Assembly (NCBI GenBank): GCA_964536835.1
Contig: CAZIAZ010000007.1
Span: forward strand, 7,367 to 71,366
DNA: 64,000 nt
DNA from: DAONFI01 sp035403485
GTDB lineage: Bacteria > Planctomycetota > Phycisphaerae > SM23-33
Direction of reading: 5' to 3'
The notes under the pieces are model-generated. The model was not told the DNA's origin. It ran no database searches and saw only the letters and a program-made list of their open reading frames with translations. How positions within the stretch are numbered: the first letter of the stretch is position 1; every line of letters starts with the position of its first letter. This document shows, in pieces, positions 25,489 through 34,974 of the stretch. A program made the translations under genes and the position numbers.

Positions 25489-27497
25489 GCAGTCCGCAGG
25501 TCGGCGTTGAACGCGGTTTTCATCGCCGCCACGATGTCGTCCATGAGTACGTCCACCTGTTCATGCTGCAATGTGCCGTCGTTTGAGCGGAATTCGAAGG
25601 CCATCGTGACCGATTTGCAGCCTTTTGGTATCTGTCTGCCGCGGTATGTTGTGACGTATTCGTCGGCTACCCGCAGCGGCTGGGGCTTGGCGGCGAGGAC
25701 TTCCTGTATCTGCCGCCATGTGACGTTTTCTTTTACGGTTATCGAAAGGTCGCGGCGGATTGGCGGGAACTTGGGCAATTCGCCGGCTGTCCGCACCAGG
25801 TTTGCCGCCGATGCTATTGGTTCGTATCGTACGGCGGCTACGGCGACGGGTTTTTCCAAGCCGTATGCGTCGAGCGTTTTTTTTGCCACCTGGCCGTAAA
25901 TGCCGATTTTTTCGCCGTCGAGCAGAACAGCTGCGCATTCGCCCGATTCCAAGCCTGGAAAATCCTGCGGCGTTACCGTCAATTCAGCCTGCGGCGCGAC
26001 GCGAGCGACGGCAGCCTGCAATGCGCCAAGTACGTCCTGCATGTCATACGTCGTAGCCATAGCCAATTCCGTACATTCCGCCGGCTTATCCGGCTGGCTG
26101 GACGACGGCGGGAAAACGCTGGCGATTTCAAACAGGCTCAGCGAGGTATTGCCGACGTCCTGATTGCTCTTGAATGCGCGGAGCAGGGAGGGCAGAATCG
26201 TCGGCCGCAGGGCGTTGTTGGATTTCCGCACGCGGGTATCTACGTGTATCGGGTTTTCATAGCCGAACAGGGCGGTTTCAGAATCGTCGGCGAATGTGAA
26301 AATGATGCCTTCGCTGTAGCCGGCTGCGGCGAGGATGTCCTCGACGAGCCGACGGATTTTCTCGTGGCTGCCCATGGCACGAACCTGATGGGTCACGCTG
26401 TGCCGCAGCGGTATCTTGTCGTAACCCCACAGGCGGGCGATTTCTTCGATGAGGTCTATCTCACGCACGAGGTCCGGCCTGAATGACGGTATGGTGCAGA
26501 GCAGTTCGCCGTCTGATGTTTTGGTTATTCCAAGCCCGAGGCCGGCCAATATTTCAGCCTGTTTTTCCGACGGTATTTCGATGCCCAGTACTTTGTCTGT
26601 GCGCTGCGGCCTGAGTTTGACCGTATATTCCCTGAACGGGTTAGCCCAGACGTCCACTACGCCTTCCGCCATTTCGCCGCCGGCGAGTTCACAAATCAGC
26701 TGGCATGCGCGGCGGGACGCCTCGTCGAGCATGACGGGGTCTACGCCGCGTTCATAGCGATAGTTGCTGTCGCTCATGAGGTTGAGTGCGCGGCTTGTGC
26801 GGCGGATGCAGAGCGGGTCGAATCGGGCGGATTCCAGCAGTATGTTCCTGGTCGAGTCGGTCACTTCCGAATTAAGGCCGCCCATTATGCCGGCGATGGC
26901 GACGGGCTTTTTAGCGTCGGCTATCACCAGCATTTCGTCGGTAAGCTCGCACGTGGTTTCGTCGATGGAGACGATTTTTTCGCCCTTGCGAGCCCGACGA
27001 ACGATGATTCTTTTGCCGTCCAGCCGGTCAAAGTCGAAACTGTGAAGCGGCTGTGAATATTCCATCAGAATATAATTGGTGATGTCGACTACGTTGTTTA
27101 TGCAGCGTATGCCGACCGCCGTCAGGTAATCCGTCAGCCATTTCGGGCTGGGGCCGATTTTCACGTTTTTTATCACCCGTGCCGTATATCGCGGGCAGAG
27201 TTCGGGTGCCTCGACGGTTACGCTGGTGATTTCGTTTATGTTGCCTTTGCCGGCTGGCAGTGAGACTTTCGGCAGACGGAGTTCCTTGCCGGTGGCTGCC
27301 GCCAGCTCGCGAGCGATGCCGATGTGTCCGAGACAGTCGGGACGGTTACTGGTGACTTCCAGGTCGAGTACGGCGTCGGAGTCCTGTATTTCCACGCCGT
27401 CGCAGTTAAGGCCTATGCCTGTAAAAAGTTCGGCTAACTGCTCCGGCGAAAGGTCTGTGTCAACATATTGTTTCAGCCAGTTGATGGATGTGTTCAT
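25485..27497 (-). CDS. pheT: Phenylalanyl-tRNA synthetase beta subunit, short form
   Basis: Beta subunit of the heterotetrameric PheRS. It has 670 residues instead of ~800. The N-terminal MNTSINWLKQYVDTDLSPEQL passes straight to VLDLEVTSNRPDCLGHIGIAREL. The EMAP/OB-fold tRNA-binding domain that normally lies between is missing. The B3/B4 editing core, B5 region and C-terminal FDX-ACB anticodon-binding domain (FPPIRRDLSITV onward) are present. There is no Shine-Dalgarno before the ATG at 27497. Downstream it is coupled to hflX. The alpha subunit pheS is not in this window. Confidence 0.94.
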   Translation of the reverse strand: MNTSINWLKQYVDTDLSPEQLAELFTGIGLNCDGVEIQDSDAVLDLEVTSNRPDCLGHIGIARELAAATGKELRLPKVSLPAGKGNINEITSVTVEAPELCPRYTARVIKNVKIGPSPKWLTDYLTAVGIRCINNVVDITNYILMEYSQPLHSFDFDRLDGKRIIVRRARKGEKIVSIDETTCELTDEMLVIADAKKPVAIAGIMGGLNSEVTDSTRNILLESARFDPLCIRRTSRALNLMSDSNYRYERGVDPVMLDEASRRACQLICELAGGEMAEGVVDVWANPFREYTVKLRPQRTDKVLGIEIPSEKQAEILAGLGLGITKTSDGELLCTIPSFRPDLVREIDLIEEIARLWGYDKIPLRHSVTHQVRAMGSHEKIRRLVEDILAAAGYSEGIIFTFADDSETALFGYENPIHVDTRVRKSNNALRPTILPSLLRAFKSNQDVGNTSLSLFEIASVFPPSSSQPDKPAECTELAMATTYDMQDVLGALQAAVARVAPQAELTVTPQDFPGLESGECAAVLLDGEKIGIYGQVAKKTLDAYGLEKPVAVAAVRYEPIASAANLVRTAGELPKFPPIRRDLSITVKENVTWRQIQEVLAAKPQPLRVADEYVTTYRGRQIPKGCKSVTMAFEFRSNDGTLQHEQVDVLMDDIVAAMKTAFNADLRTA

Positions 27498-27539
27498 TTT
27501 GTCAAAATTTCTAAATTTTCTAAAAAAACGTTAAGAGCG

Positions 27540-27686
27540 TCTAACAAAATGATATTGCATTCGGCTTGTTGGTTGAATGTCTGGCGGCGTCAGGCTGCAT
27601 CGCAAGCCCTATAAGGCTATCTGCTTCGCCTTCCTTGCCAGCCAATCAACCAACTACGCCTCGGTGCGACATCTCATTTTGTTAGA
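27540..27686. repeat. Long palindromic repeat, copy 4
   Basis: Terminal inverted repeats TCTAACAAAATGA (27540) and its complement ending at 27686. A second inner pair is GTTGGTTGA / TCAACCAAC. The centre contains GGCGTCAGGCTGCATCG and CTGCTTCGCCTTCCTTGCCA, nearly the same as the centre of the 42207 copy. It lies between pheT and the tRNA-Asp terminator. It has no coding signal. Confidence 0.8.
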
Positions 27687-27778
27687 AGCTCTACATAACA
27701 TACGCCAAGAAACCAATGATAATAAGTTTAGCCGGCATGTCAATCTTGACGACGGCGAAATGGCGGGTTGGCAAATAA

Positions 27779-27811
27779 AAAAGGCTTTGTACGATAACGC
27801 ACAAAGCCTTT
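27779..27811 (-). terminator. Terminator of tRNA-Asp
   Basis: Inverted repeat AAAGGCTTTGT / ACAAAGCCTTT followed on the minus strand by TTTTATTT, four bases past the end of the tRNA gene. Confidence 0.85.
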
Positions 27812-27814
27812 CAA

Positions 27815-27888
27815 CGAGGCCGACGGGAATCGAACCCGCAACCACTGGATCGACAGTCCAGTACTCTAACCAATTGAGCTACGGCCTC
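27815..27888 (-). tRNA. tRNA-Asp (GTC)
   Basis: A complete cloverleaf reads on the minus strand: acceptor GAGGCCG / CGGCCTC, D arm GCTCAATTGGTTAGAGT, anticodon stem CTGGA / TCCAG with loop CTGTCGA (anticodon GTC), variable GGTTG, and T arm with GGGTTCGATTCCC. CCA is not encoded. It has its own promoter upstream (27952-27979) and a terminator downstream. Confidence 0.96.
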
Positions 27889-27951
27889 TTATTCAGATTT
27901 AACGGCGATATCCGCCACTATCCGCCGCCGCTTTCTTACGCCGGAATGGGG

Positions 27952-27979
27952 AGTATATATACTTTGCTTTTTATGTCAA
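27952..27979 (-). promoter_or_regulatory. Sigma-70-type promoter of tRNA-Asp
   Basis: On the minus strand, TTGACA (27974-27979), 16 bp, TATACT (27952-27957). Transcription would start about 57 bp before the tRNA. No other gene on this strand lies between. Confidence 0.65.
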
Positions 27980-28120
27980 TTCATTTTTTAGGATTTTTTG
28001 GGTTGGAACTGGCTTTTTTGCAGACACTTGTAGGGTTATGGCTGAAAAGCGAATAATTTTTTGCATCGCATGGGGTATTTAGGGTATGATAAATAGATTA
28101 TCTGGATTAGGAGTATTTCA

Positions 28121-28456
28121 ATGCTGCAATGTGAAACCTGCGAGTTTTTTCACAGAGGCCCAAATGGTGAAGTGGCCCTTAGTTGTGACCCTTTTTCAAA
28201 TATCAAAGAGCCGGAATGCCTGGCTAAATGGCAGCTGGTCAAAATCAATCAGATGGTCGGCTGCTATCAGGCGACTTTGCGATATTATGAAAAATTTGCC
28301 CCGATGCAGGAAAAAATGTTCAATTATATGGAAAAAGAGCTTAACGATATCAATGAAGCTGACCAGTGGAAAACATATGACGAAGAAGACGGCGACGACG
28401 AACATGATTTGGACAGCGGCGAAAACAATTTCGAGGATGATGAAGATTGGAAATAA
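28121..28456 (+). CDS. Small Cys-containing acidic protein, unknown
   Basis: A 111-residue protein. The N-terminus MLQCETCEFFHRGPNGEVALSC and then PECLAKW looks like a zinc-ribbon-type set of four cysteines (C-x2-C ... C ... C). A helical segment follows (YYEKFAPMQEKMFNYMEKEL), and the C-terminal 35 residues are almost all Asp/Glu/Asn. GGAG lies 9 bases before the ATG at 28121. I do not recognise the family. The acidic tail suggests interaction with a basic protein or nucleic-acid machinery. It stands alone. Confidence 0.7.
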   Translation: MLQCETCEFFHRGPNGEVALSCDPFSNIKEPECLAKWQLVKINQMVGCYQATLRYYEKFAPMQEKMFNYMEKELNDINEADQWKTYDEEDGDDEHDLDSGENNFEDDEDWK

Positions 28457-28775
28457 CCCATCGGGCAATATAGGGTGCAATGAATATCCATAGGGAATAG
28501 CTTGTCGTAAGTTTTGTATCATGATGTGGTTAGGTGGTTTGTGGAAACCGATGTCATGTTGAACGTAAAGAAGTATCCGAATCGCCAAAGGTAAAGTAGC
28601 GAGCGTCAAGAGTCAGCTTATGAGCAGGTTCCAACTTTCAGATATCGTATAACGGTTATCCAATACGGAAAATTGAAAAGTGTTTCTCTAAAGTTTGCCT
28701 CTTGTAGCTTGCCACGGTTCAGAATGGCGATTGTGTGATAAAAAAAATTTATATTATATAAGGATGTAATTGGAA
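28457..28775. other. Intergenic region upstream of the S41 protease
   Basis: About 320 bp with no supportable ORF. The last 40 bp before the protease gene are nearly pure A/T (TTTATATTATATAAGG) and probably contain its -10 region, but no matching -35 is convincing. Nothing else was recognised. Confidence 0.35.
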
Positions 28776-31400
28776 ATGCGTGACGTAATAAGAGTCTTGT
28801 TTTTTTCGATGCTGTTGACGTGTGCGACGTTTGCGGCGCCGTCGATGGCTGTGGGCGAGACCGAATCGAAAATCCTCAAAGCCGCACAGCTGCGAAACGA
28901 CGCCATCAACGAATCGCTCGCCGGCAATTTCAACAAGGGCCTCACCGAAATCAGAGAATCTCTCACACTGAATCCGGATGACCCCATCGCTATGGAGGCC
29001 AGAAAACTTCTCGATACGTACGACGAGCAGGCTAAACAGATAAAAAAAGACCGGCAGTCGGAATATGAATATGAAGTTCAGCGGGTGATGTGGGCTCTGC
29101 AGGTCCAGAAGTATTTTGATTCCATGGCCGCTGCGCAGAAGAAACTTGTCGACGGGCTACGCAAGATAATCAACAATCCGCGTGTCGATGACAGCGACCT
29201 TGTGGATTTTTATCATGAAGTCGGCATTGCATCCAGCTTCGAGGACGCGTCTGCCGAAGAGGCGGCTCAGATGAAGAAGACGTCTGTGGAGGCGTTGGAC
29301 AAATCCTTAAAAAAAATCGACGAGGCTATTTCGCTCGTAAAAGATGAAAAGACGCCGTATGCAAGGTTGTTTTTGGAAAATGCGCAGAAAGTCCGCAGCA
29401 TGTTGTTGCGATTTCGCGAAGTCTGGCGTGCTGCAGACCCGTCCACTCCGCAAAGCCGCTGGAACGCGGCTCGCGATATTTTCGAGCTTGAATACGACAA
29501 CAGGAACGACCTGAACAGTTTGGGGATATTTTTATCATATTCGCCGTGGAAGCTGGCGTTGATTTACGCTGACTCGGCTAAGGAGATGGCGCCAGTCGAT
29601 GTGGATGTGTCAAAGCAGGAGTGGTTTCGGCTGGCTGTGGCGGAAGGCCGTCGTCAGGGGGATAAGGCGATTTCCGAACATCTCTGGCGGACGGCGTTGA
29701 TAGCTTATTCTACGCTGGATGACCTTCTGCCGGCTGATAAGGATGTGACGGATACGCTTGAAAAGGTACGTACCCATTACCGCATGGGCCTGATTTACGG
29801 CCAGAAGACAAAAGAGGAGACGCCAGACGTTTCTGAGTCGCTGGACCCCGACGAAGTAGGCGATGCCGACGAAGAGGCAGACGAGGATATAACGTGGAAA
29901 GAGATGATATCCCGTGTCGACGCCCGCATGGTTCGTACAGCGATAACGCGTCTGCGTAAAAGTTACGTCAAGGCGATAGATTTTCGTGAACTGACCCGAG
30001 GCGCACTTGAGAGCGTATTGATTCTTGCGGAGACGCCGCAGGTTGTCCAGACGTTCCCCGGCCTGAAAGACGAAAAGAAACGCAATGCATTCATCGAGGC
30101 GCTCAAGAAGGAACTGGAAGACATCAATCATCCCGACCGCGTCGACCATGTACGGTTGCAGATGGTGTTGAACCGCGTACTTGCGTGCAACGAGGAGACG
30201 GGCGTCAATATTCCTGCGGAAGTGCTGGTGATGGAATTTACCAACGGTTTTTTGAGTAAGCTTGACAAGTTCAGCAGCATGATATGGCCGTACGAGGTTG
30301 AAAATTTCACCAAGTCCACGATGGGCCATTTCACCGGCATAGGGGTCCAGATAAAGAAGGACAAGGGCGAACCGCTTCGCGTAGTTACGCCGCTGCTCGA
30401 TACGCCTGCTCATAAGGCTGGCATCAAAGCAGGCGACATCATCCTTAAAGTGGACGGCGTCGATACGAAAAATCAGTCCACCGACAAACTCATCAAGCGG
30501 ATTATGGGTGAGCCGGGCACTAAGGTGGTGCTGACGATTAAGCGTCGCGGCGTAGCCGAGCCTTTTGATGTGCCCGTAGTTCGTCAGGCTGTACATATAG
30601 CTACAATCAAAGGCTGGCAGCGTTACTCTGACGGGAAATGGGATTTTCTGCTCAACAGGGAGAAGGGAATCGGTTACATACGCATAACGCAGTTTACCGA
30701 AAAAACGGCGGACGCGTTACACGAAGCGTTAGCCGAACTTCATAAGCAGGGCATCAGTTCGCTCGTGCTCGATTTACGCGGCAATCCAGGAGGGTTGCTC
30801 CAGAGTGCGGCTGAAGTGGCTGACGAATTCCTCAGCGAAGGCAAAATAGTTTATACTCGCGGCCTTCTTGTTCCGCGGACGGATATAGACGCCTACAAGC
30901 CCGGCCTTTTCGAGAACGGGAATCTTGTTGTCATAGTTGACCAGGGTTCTGCGAGTGCGTCTGAAATTCTCAGCGGAGCGTTGAAAGACCATGCTCGTGC
31001 CAAGATTATCGGCCAGCGGTCGTACGGCAAAGGTAGCGTGCAGAATATCATAACCGTCTATCCGAATACGGCGTTTCTTAAATTGACGACGGCGTATTAT
31101 TATCTGCCGTCTGGCCGTTTGTTGCACAGAACGCCGGAATCGAAGGATTGGGGCGTCAATCCGGATGTCAGCGTCTTTATGACGCCGCGGCAGACATTGG
31201 ACTGGATGAAACTCAGATACAGGACTGATTTGCTTCAGGATGTTCTGCCGCAAATCATGGCTGAAGATCTCAAGATGCAATATAATGCGGATATCCAGTT
31301 AAATACAGCCGTGCTGATGCTGAAACTCATGCAGCTCAAGGATAAGGCGGCTAACGATTACACCCGTCTTGCCGGTAAAGTCAAAGCCGGCGAATCCTGA
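28776..31400 (+). CDS. S41 C-terminal processing protease with PDZ domain
   Basis: An 874-residue exported protease. A signal peptide (about residues 1-27) is followed by a ~400-residue helical, partly TPR-like region that ends with an Asp/Glu-rich stretch. The PDZ domain (GIGVQIKKDKGEPLRVV to GDIILKVDGVD) is near residue 515. The S41 domain has GNPGGLLQSAAEVADEF, the catalytic Ser in DQGSASASEI, and the general-base Lys in YGKGSVQ. Such enzymes trim C-termini of periplasmic or secreted proteins. The large N-terminal extension is longer than in CtpA. The ATG at 28776 is preferred over the TTG at 28770; AAGGA lies upstream. Confidence 0.92.
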   Translation: MRDVIRVLFFSMLLTCATFAAPSMAVGETESKILKAAQLRNDAINESLAGNFNKGLTEIRESLTLNPDDPIAMEARKLLDTYDEQAKQIKKDRQSEYEYEVQRVMWALQVQKYFDSMAAAQKKLVDGLRKIINNPRVDDSDLVDFYHEVGIASSFEDASAEEAAQMKKTSVEALDKSLKKIDEAISLVKDEKTPYARLFLENAQKVRSMLLRFREVWRAADPSTPQSRWNAARDIFELEYDNRNDLNSLGIFLSYSPWKLALIYADSAKEMAPVDVDVSKQEWFRLAVAEGRRQGDKAISEHLWRTALIAYSTLDDLLPADKDVTDTLEKVRTHYRMGLIYGQKTKEETPDVSESLDPDEVGDADEEADEDITWKEMISRVDARMVRTAITRLRKSYVKAIDFRELTRGALESVLILAETPQVVQTFPGLKDEKKRNAFIEALKKELEDINHPDRVDHVRLQMVLNRVLACNEETGVNIPAEVLVMEFTNGFLSKLDKFSSMIWPYEVENFTKSTMGHFTGIGVQIKKDKGEPLRVVTPLLDTPAHKAGIKAGDIILKVDGVDTKNQSTDKLIKRIMGEPGTKVVLTIKRRGVAEPFDVPVVRQAVHIATIKGWQRYSDGKWDFLLNREKGIGYIRITQFTEKTADALHEALAELHKQGISSLVLDLRGNPGGLLQSAAEVADEFLSEGKIVYTRGLLVPRTDIDAYKPGLFENGNLVVIVDQGSASASEILSGALKDHARAKIIGQRSYGKGSVQNIITVYPNTAFLKLTTAYYYLPSGRLLHRTPESKDWGVNPDVSVFMTPRQTLDWMKLRYRTDLLQDVLPQIMAEDLKMQYNADIQLNTAVLMLKLMQLKDKAANDYTRLAGKVKAGES

Positions 31401-31522
31401 TATTTTTTTATATCGGTTCCAGAAAATGTGACCTTTTAATACTCCGGCATCGTCCGTAAAGATGATGCCGGCGATTCAGGTTTTTGTCGTCTTGCATATC
31501 CTGACGTAAACCGCTCGAAAAA

Positions 31523-32920
31523 TCAGTTATCCATGAAACTTGGAGCCGCCGATTCGAACCGCGTGCATTCCGGCCTGAAAATGAGTTTGACCACGCCAGT
31601 CGGGCCGTTACGCTGTTTTTCAACAATCAGGCGAGTGATATTTTCCGGCACGTAATCTGGATCGCCGCGATGATAGTAATCCTCGTTGTGCAGCAGCATG
31701 ACTACATCGGCGTCCTGTTCGATAGAGCCGGATTCGCGCAGGTCGCTCATTCGCGGCGTATGTTCCGTACGGTCGGTCGGGCCGCGGTTGAGCTGTGCGG
31801 CGACGATAACCGGTATATCCAGTTCGCGGGCTAATGCCTTGAGGCTGCGGGATATTTCACCTATCTGTTCATATCGCTTGTCCGAGCCGCGTCCGGATGG
31901 ACTCATAAGCTGCATATAGTCGATAAATATCGCCTTTATATCAAATCTGGCCTTTAGCCGGCGAGCTTTGGCACGAAGCTGCAGCGGCGTAAGAACGGAT
32001 GTGTCGTCAATGTAAAACGGAGCTGTGTAGAGCTGGCCGGCGGCGGACTGGAGTACCGTCCAGTCCTCCGGCGAAATTGCCGTGCGACGCAGATTTCGCA
32101 GATTGAACTGCGAATAACTGCTCAGCAGACGCTGAGTTATCTGCAGCCGGGCCATTTCGAGTGAAAAAAAGGCGATGGGTTTTTTGTCCGTGATTGAAAC
32201 ATGTTCGGCAAAATTCAGCAGCAGAGCCGTCTTGCCCATTGACGGCCGAGCCGCCACGATAATCAGTTCGCTATTCTGGAAACCGGCGAGCATCTCGTCG
32301 AGTTGTAAATATCCGCTGGCAAGGCCGGTAATCGTCTTGCCCTCATTATCTTCGAGATCTTTGAATGTCTTATCCAGCATCTCTTTAAGGCCGACGACGT
32401 CGTTACCTATCTTCTGCTCGGCGATTTCAAAAATTTTCTTTTCAGCCTGGTCGATTACAATCTGTGCTTCGTCGGTTGAATCGTAAATATCGGTGATGAT
32501 TTCCTGGCTGACGCGGATTAGCCGTCGCAGCAGGGCTTTATCCCTGACGATGTTGGCATAATACTCCACGTTGCTGACGCCGGGCACGCCTTCCGCGAGA
32601 GCCACTATATAATCGATGCCGCCGATTTTCTCCAGCAGCTTGCGCCGCGTGAGCTCTTCCTTGATGGTTACCAGGTCGATTGGCTGACGCTTGTCCTGCA
32701 TGTCGAGCAGGACGTCGTATATTATGGCGTGGGCGGGACGGTGGAAATATTCGCTTTTGAGAATCTGTACGACGATATCTATGACTTCGCTGTCGATAAT
32801 CATCGAGCCGAGCACGCAGGCTTCCGATTCGAGGTCTGCCGGAACTTCGCGGCCCAGCCTGTCGGTATCGGCCGACGAAGCGTTCTTCGGCTCATCGTTC
32901 ATTGTCTTGGTTTCTTCCAT
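31523..32920 (-). CDS. dnaB: Replicative DNA helicase DnaB
   Basis: Hexameric 5'-3' helicase at the replication fork, 465 residues. The N-terminal DnaG-interacting domain starts at VPADLESEACVLGSMI. The RecA-like domain carries Walker A ARPSMGKTALLLN (about residue 230), the Walker B region AIFIDYMQLM, and the arginine-finger region in MLLHNEDYYHRGDP. The start is 32920, with an in-frame ATG six codons in; AAAGG lies at long spacing. It follows the ribosomal rpsF-ssb-rpsR-rplI group, but a strong terminator after rplI (33024-33068) separates it, so it likely has its own promoter in that 168-bp gap. Confidence 0.96.
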   Translation of the reverse strand: MEETKTMNDEPKNASSADTDRLGREVPADLESEACVLGSMIIDSEVIDIVVQILKSEYFHRPAHAIIYDVLLDMQDKRQPIDLVTIKEELTRRKLLEKIGGIDYIVALAEGVPGVSNVEYYANIVRDKALLRRLIRVSQEIITDIYDSTDEAQIVIDQAEKKIFEIAEQKIGNDVVGLKEMLDKTFKDLEDNEGKTITGLASGYLQLDEMLAGFQNSELIIVAARPSMGKTALLLNFAEHVSITDKKPIAFFSLEMARLQITQRLLSSYSQFNLRNLRRTAISPEDWTVLQSAAGQLYTAPFYIDDTSVLTPLQLRAKARRLKARFDIKAIFIDYMQLMSPSGRGSDKRYEQIGEISRSLKALARELDIPVIVAAQLNRGPTDRTEHTPRMSDLRESGSIEQDADVVMLLHNEDYYHRGDPDYVPENITRLIVEKQRNGPTGVVKLIFRPECTRFESAAPSFMDN

Positions 32921-33023
32921 ACGGACAATCTACCTTTCGGCAGATTTAATTCAATAGGCTAGGCAAAATAAACGAGTTGCCGACAGATTCCAACAGCAAT
33001 CAACAGGTTATGCACCGCAGCAT

Positions 33024-33068
33024 AAAAAAACCATCGGCGCCGGATATTTTTCCGGCACAGATGGTTTT
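33024..33068 (-). terminator. Strong terminator after rplI
   Basis: Two-part stem: outer AAAACCATC / GATGGTTTT and inner GCCGGA / TCCGGC. It is followed on the minus strand by seven T. It lies 21 bp after the rplI stop codon and before dnaB. Confidence 0.9.
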
Positions 33069-33088
33069 GATGGCTGATATGTGTTGTA

Positions 33089-33559
33089 TTATTCGGCAGA
33101 CTCTTCGCCGGCGGTAGCCAGCGGCGTAATCCATACGTAAACGACGGCTTTGACTTCCTGGCCGAGACGTACGTTGACTTCATGTCTGTCGAGTTTGCGT
33201 ATCGGCTCGTGCATGACGATTTCATCGGGGTTGATGTGAACGTCGATTTCGCTGAATGCGGCGGCAATCTGCGCCGGTCCGACAGAACCGTAAAGTACGC
33301 CTTCGGAATTGGCGCGGGCGGTAATGGTGACTTCCTTGCCGTTGAGAGCCTTCGCGCGGGTTTCCAGCTCGGTACGCTGCCGGGCAAGTTCTTCCAGGTA
33401 GCGGGCTTTCTCGTTTTCAACTGCACGAATGTTCGCCTCGCTGGGAATATAAGCCATTCCCTGCGGTATGAGAAAATTACGGCCATAGCCGTTCTTTACT
33501 TCAACCACGTCACCTATCTGACCGAGTTTATATACGTTTTTTCTGAGTAGCACCTTCAT
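33089..33559 (-). CDS. rplI: 50S ribosomal protein L9
   Basis: bL9 binds 23S rRNA near the L1 stalk. It is 156 residues. The N-terminal domain opens with MKVLLRKNVYKLGQIGDVVEVKNGYGRNFL-type sequence (the family signature, positions 1-30), followed by the long connecting helix (NEKARYLEELARQRTEL) and the C-terminal domain with GSVGPAQIA. A short acidic tail follows. AAGGA is upstream. It is last in the prs-to-rplI unit and is followed by a terminator. Confidence 0.97.
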   Translation of the reverse strand: MKVLLRKNVYKLGQIGDVVEVKNGYGRNFLIPQGMAYIPSEANIRAVENEKARYLEELARQRTELETRAKALNGKEVTITARANSEGVLYGSVGPAQIAAAFSEIDVHINPDEIVMHEPIRKLDRHEVNVRLGQEVKAVVYVWITPLATAGEESAE

Positions 33560-33600
33560 GGCGTTATCCTTCCTGATAAATAAATAGCGAACTTACCAGC

Positions 33601-33858
33601 TCAGCCGACGTACGGCATGAGGCCGAGAAATCTGGCACGCTTTATGGCGGCCATGCACGAGCGTTGATGGCGGGCGCAGTTGCCGCTGCGTTTGCGGCTG
33701 AAGAGCTTGCCCTGCTGCGTGGTGAGCTTGATAAGTGTGTTTATGTCCTTGTAATCGACTTCCTGAACCTTGTCGCGGCAGAATCTGCACTTTGCCTGCT
33801 CGACAACGCGGGCTTTCTTGCGGCGACGAACCATTTTGCCTTTGGTCATATTAGCCAT
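33601..33858 (-). CDS. rpsR: 30S ribosomal protein S18
   Basis: bS18, 85 residues, binds S6 and 16S rRNA in the platform. KDINTLIKLTTQQGKLFSRKRSGNC is the conserved core. CRFC and the later Cys before ARHQR form a zinc-type cysteine set seen in some bacterial S18 proteins. It is in the conserved order rpsF-ssb-rpsR-rplI. AGAGGA precedes the start; a second in-frame ATG is three codons in. Confidence 0.96.
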   Translation of the reverse strand: MANMTKGKMVRRRKKARVVEQAKCRFCRDKVQEVDYKDINTLIKLTTQQGKLFSRKRSGNCARHQRSCMAAIKRARFLGLMPYVG

Positions 33859-33921
33859 GATATTTATCCTCTTGATTTACCTGATAATTTTTTTAAAAAA
33901 TTTTTACTTCTATCTCAGCGG

Positions 33922-34434
33922 TCAGAAAGGAATGTCCTCTCCGCCGGGTGAATCTTCTTCATAGTATGGCGGCTGTTGCGGCATTGGAGCACGGTTTTGC
34001 TGCTGCGGAGCCGGCGTCTGTGCTTGCGGTGCTGGAGCTGGGGCTGGCTGATTGTAACCGCTTTGCGACTGCTGATATCCGCCGCCCATCGGTGCGCCGC
34101 CGGCTGGCCCGCCTACGAATGTGAATCTTTCGATAAAAACGCGATGCTTGCTGCGCTTTGTGCCGTCCTGCGCTTCCCACTGATCGAACTCAAGCCGGCC
34201 TTCTATCAGTATCGGCGAGCCTTTACGCAAATACTGGTTGATGGTCTCAGCCTGCTTGCCCATTGCCCTGCAATCTATAAAGCAGGTGTCTTCACGCTGT
34301 TGGCCGTCGTTAGTTCTGAACCGACGGTTTACGGCCAAACCTACCTCAACGACCGGCGTCTGGCTGGGCAGATACGACAGTTGCGGGTCACGCGTAAGAT
34401 TTCCCATCAATATAACTTTATTAAAGCTGGCCAT
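33922..34434 (-). CDS. ssb: Single-stranded DNA-binding protein
   Basis: Tetrameric SSB, 170 residues. The OB fold spans residues 1-105 (FNKVILMGNLTRDPQL, DCRAMGKQAETI, KGSPILIEGRLE). A Gly/Gln/Pro-rich linker of about 55 residues follows. The acidic tip ends in EDIPF, the usual docking peptide for replication and repair partners. It is between rpsF and rpsR in the classic order. GAGGTG is upstream. Confidence 0.97.
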   Translation of the reverse strand: MASFNKVILMGNLTRDPQLSYLPSQTPVVEVGLAVNRRFRTNDGQQREDTCFIDCRAMGKQAETINQYLRKGSPILIEGRLEFDQWEAQDGTKRSKHRVFIERFTFVGGPAGGAPMGGGYQQSQSGYNQPAPAPAPQAQTPAPQQQNRAPMPQQPPYYEEDSPGGEDIPF

Positions 34435-34486
34435 ACGTCACCTCTCGTTAGTTCGATGATTTTTAAGGGTAAAACGTACCACCTGG

Positions 34487-34924
34487 TTACTCTTCGACGG
34501 CATCGTCGACGCTGACGGTGTCATCTTCCTGGTCGTCGGATTGTTCATTGGCGTAATCCGAGCCGGAGAATTCCACCGGAGCATTGGCGGCCGTTTCCGC
34601 GGGGGTCTCGGCGTTCATCTCTTCTTCAGTGAGGCGATCCTTGCGAATCACCAGCACGCGGATGATTTCATCGCTCAGCATGCAGTCGCGCTCCAGCGCC
34701 TGTACGTTGGCGGTATCCATCTTGAAGTAGGAGATTACGTACAAGCCGCGTTTGCGATTTTTAATTTCATATGCGAGTTTACGCTCGTCCCAGAGCTTCA
34801 GTTGCAGAACTTCGGCGCCGTTGCGTTCGAAAACGCGATTTATCGGTTGGCAGGCCGCCTCGAAGTTCATCTGGCCGGGGTCCAGCAGAAACATAGCTTC
34901 ATAAGTGTTGATTCTCTGTTCCAT
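34487..34924 (-). CDS. rpsF: 30S ribosomal protein S6
   Basis: bS6, 145 residues. YEAMFLLDPG opens the ferredoxin-like fold, and LWDERKLAYEIKNRKRGLYVISYF is the conserved central part. The C-terminal 45 residues are acidic (Glu/Asp-rich), recalling the polyglutamate tail of E. coli S6 but encoded. It pairs with S18. It follows pth by 50 bp. Confidence 0.96.
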   Translation of the reverse strand: MEQRINTYEAMFLLDPGQMNFEAACQPINRVFERNGAEVLQLKLWDERKLAYEIKNRKRGLYVISYFKMDTANVQALERDCMLSDEIIRVLVIRKDRLTEEEMNAETPAETAANAPVEFSGSDYANEQSDDQEDDTVSVDDAVEE

Positions 34925-34974
34925 GATAGCTTTTCCGTTTTTTGGGCTGATATAAGCCTAACGTTAACATTACG

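Noticed and set aside
29610..30596. 328-codon open frame antisense to the S41 protease
   Set aside because: Same reason: lies wholly within a conserved protease on the other strand and its translation has no domain.
31444..31471. Inverted repeat CCGGCATC / GATGCCGG between the S41 gene and dnaB
   Set aside because: A good stem, but no T-run follows directly on either strand, so I did not call a terminator.
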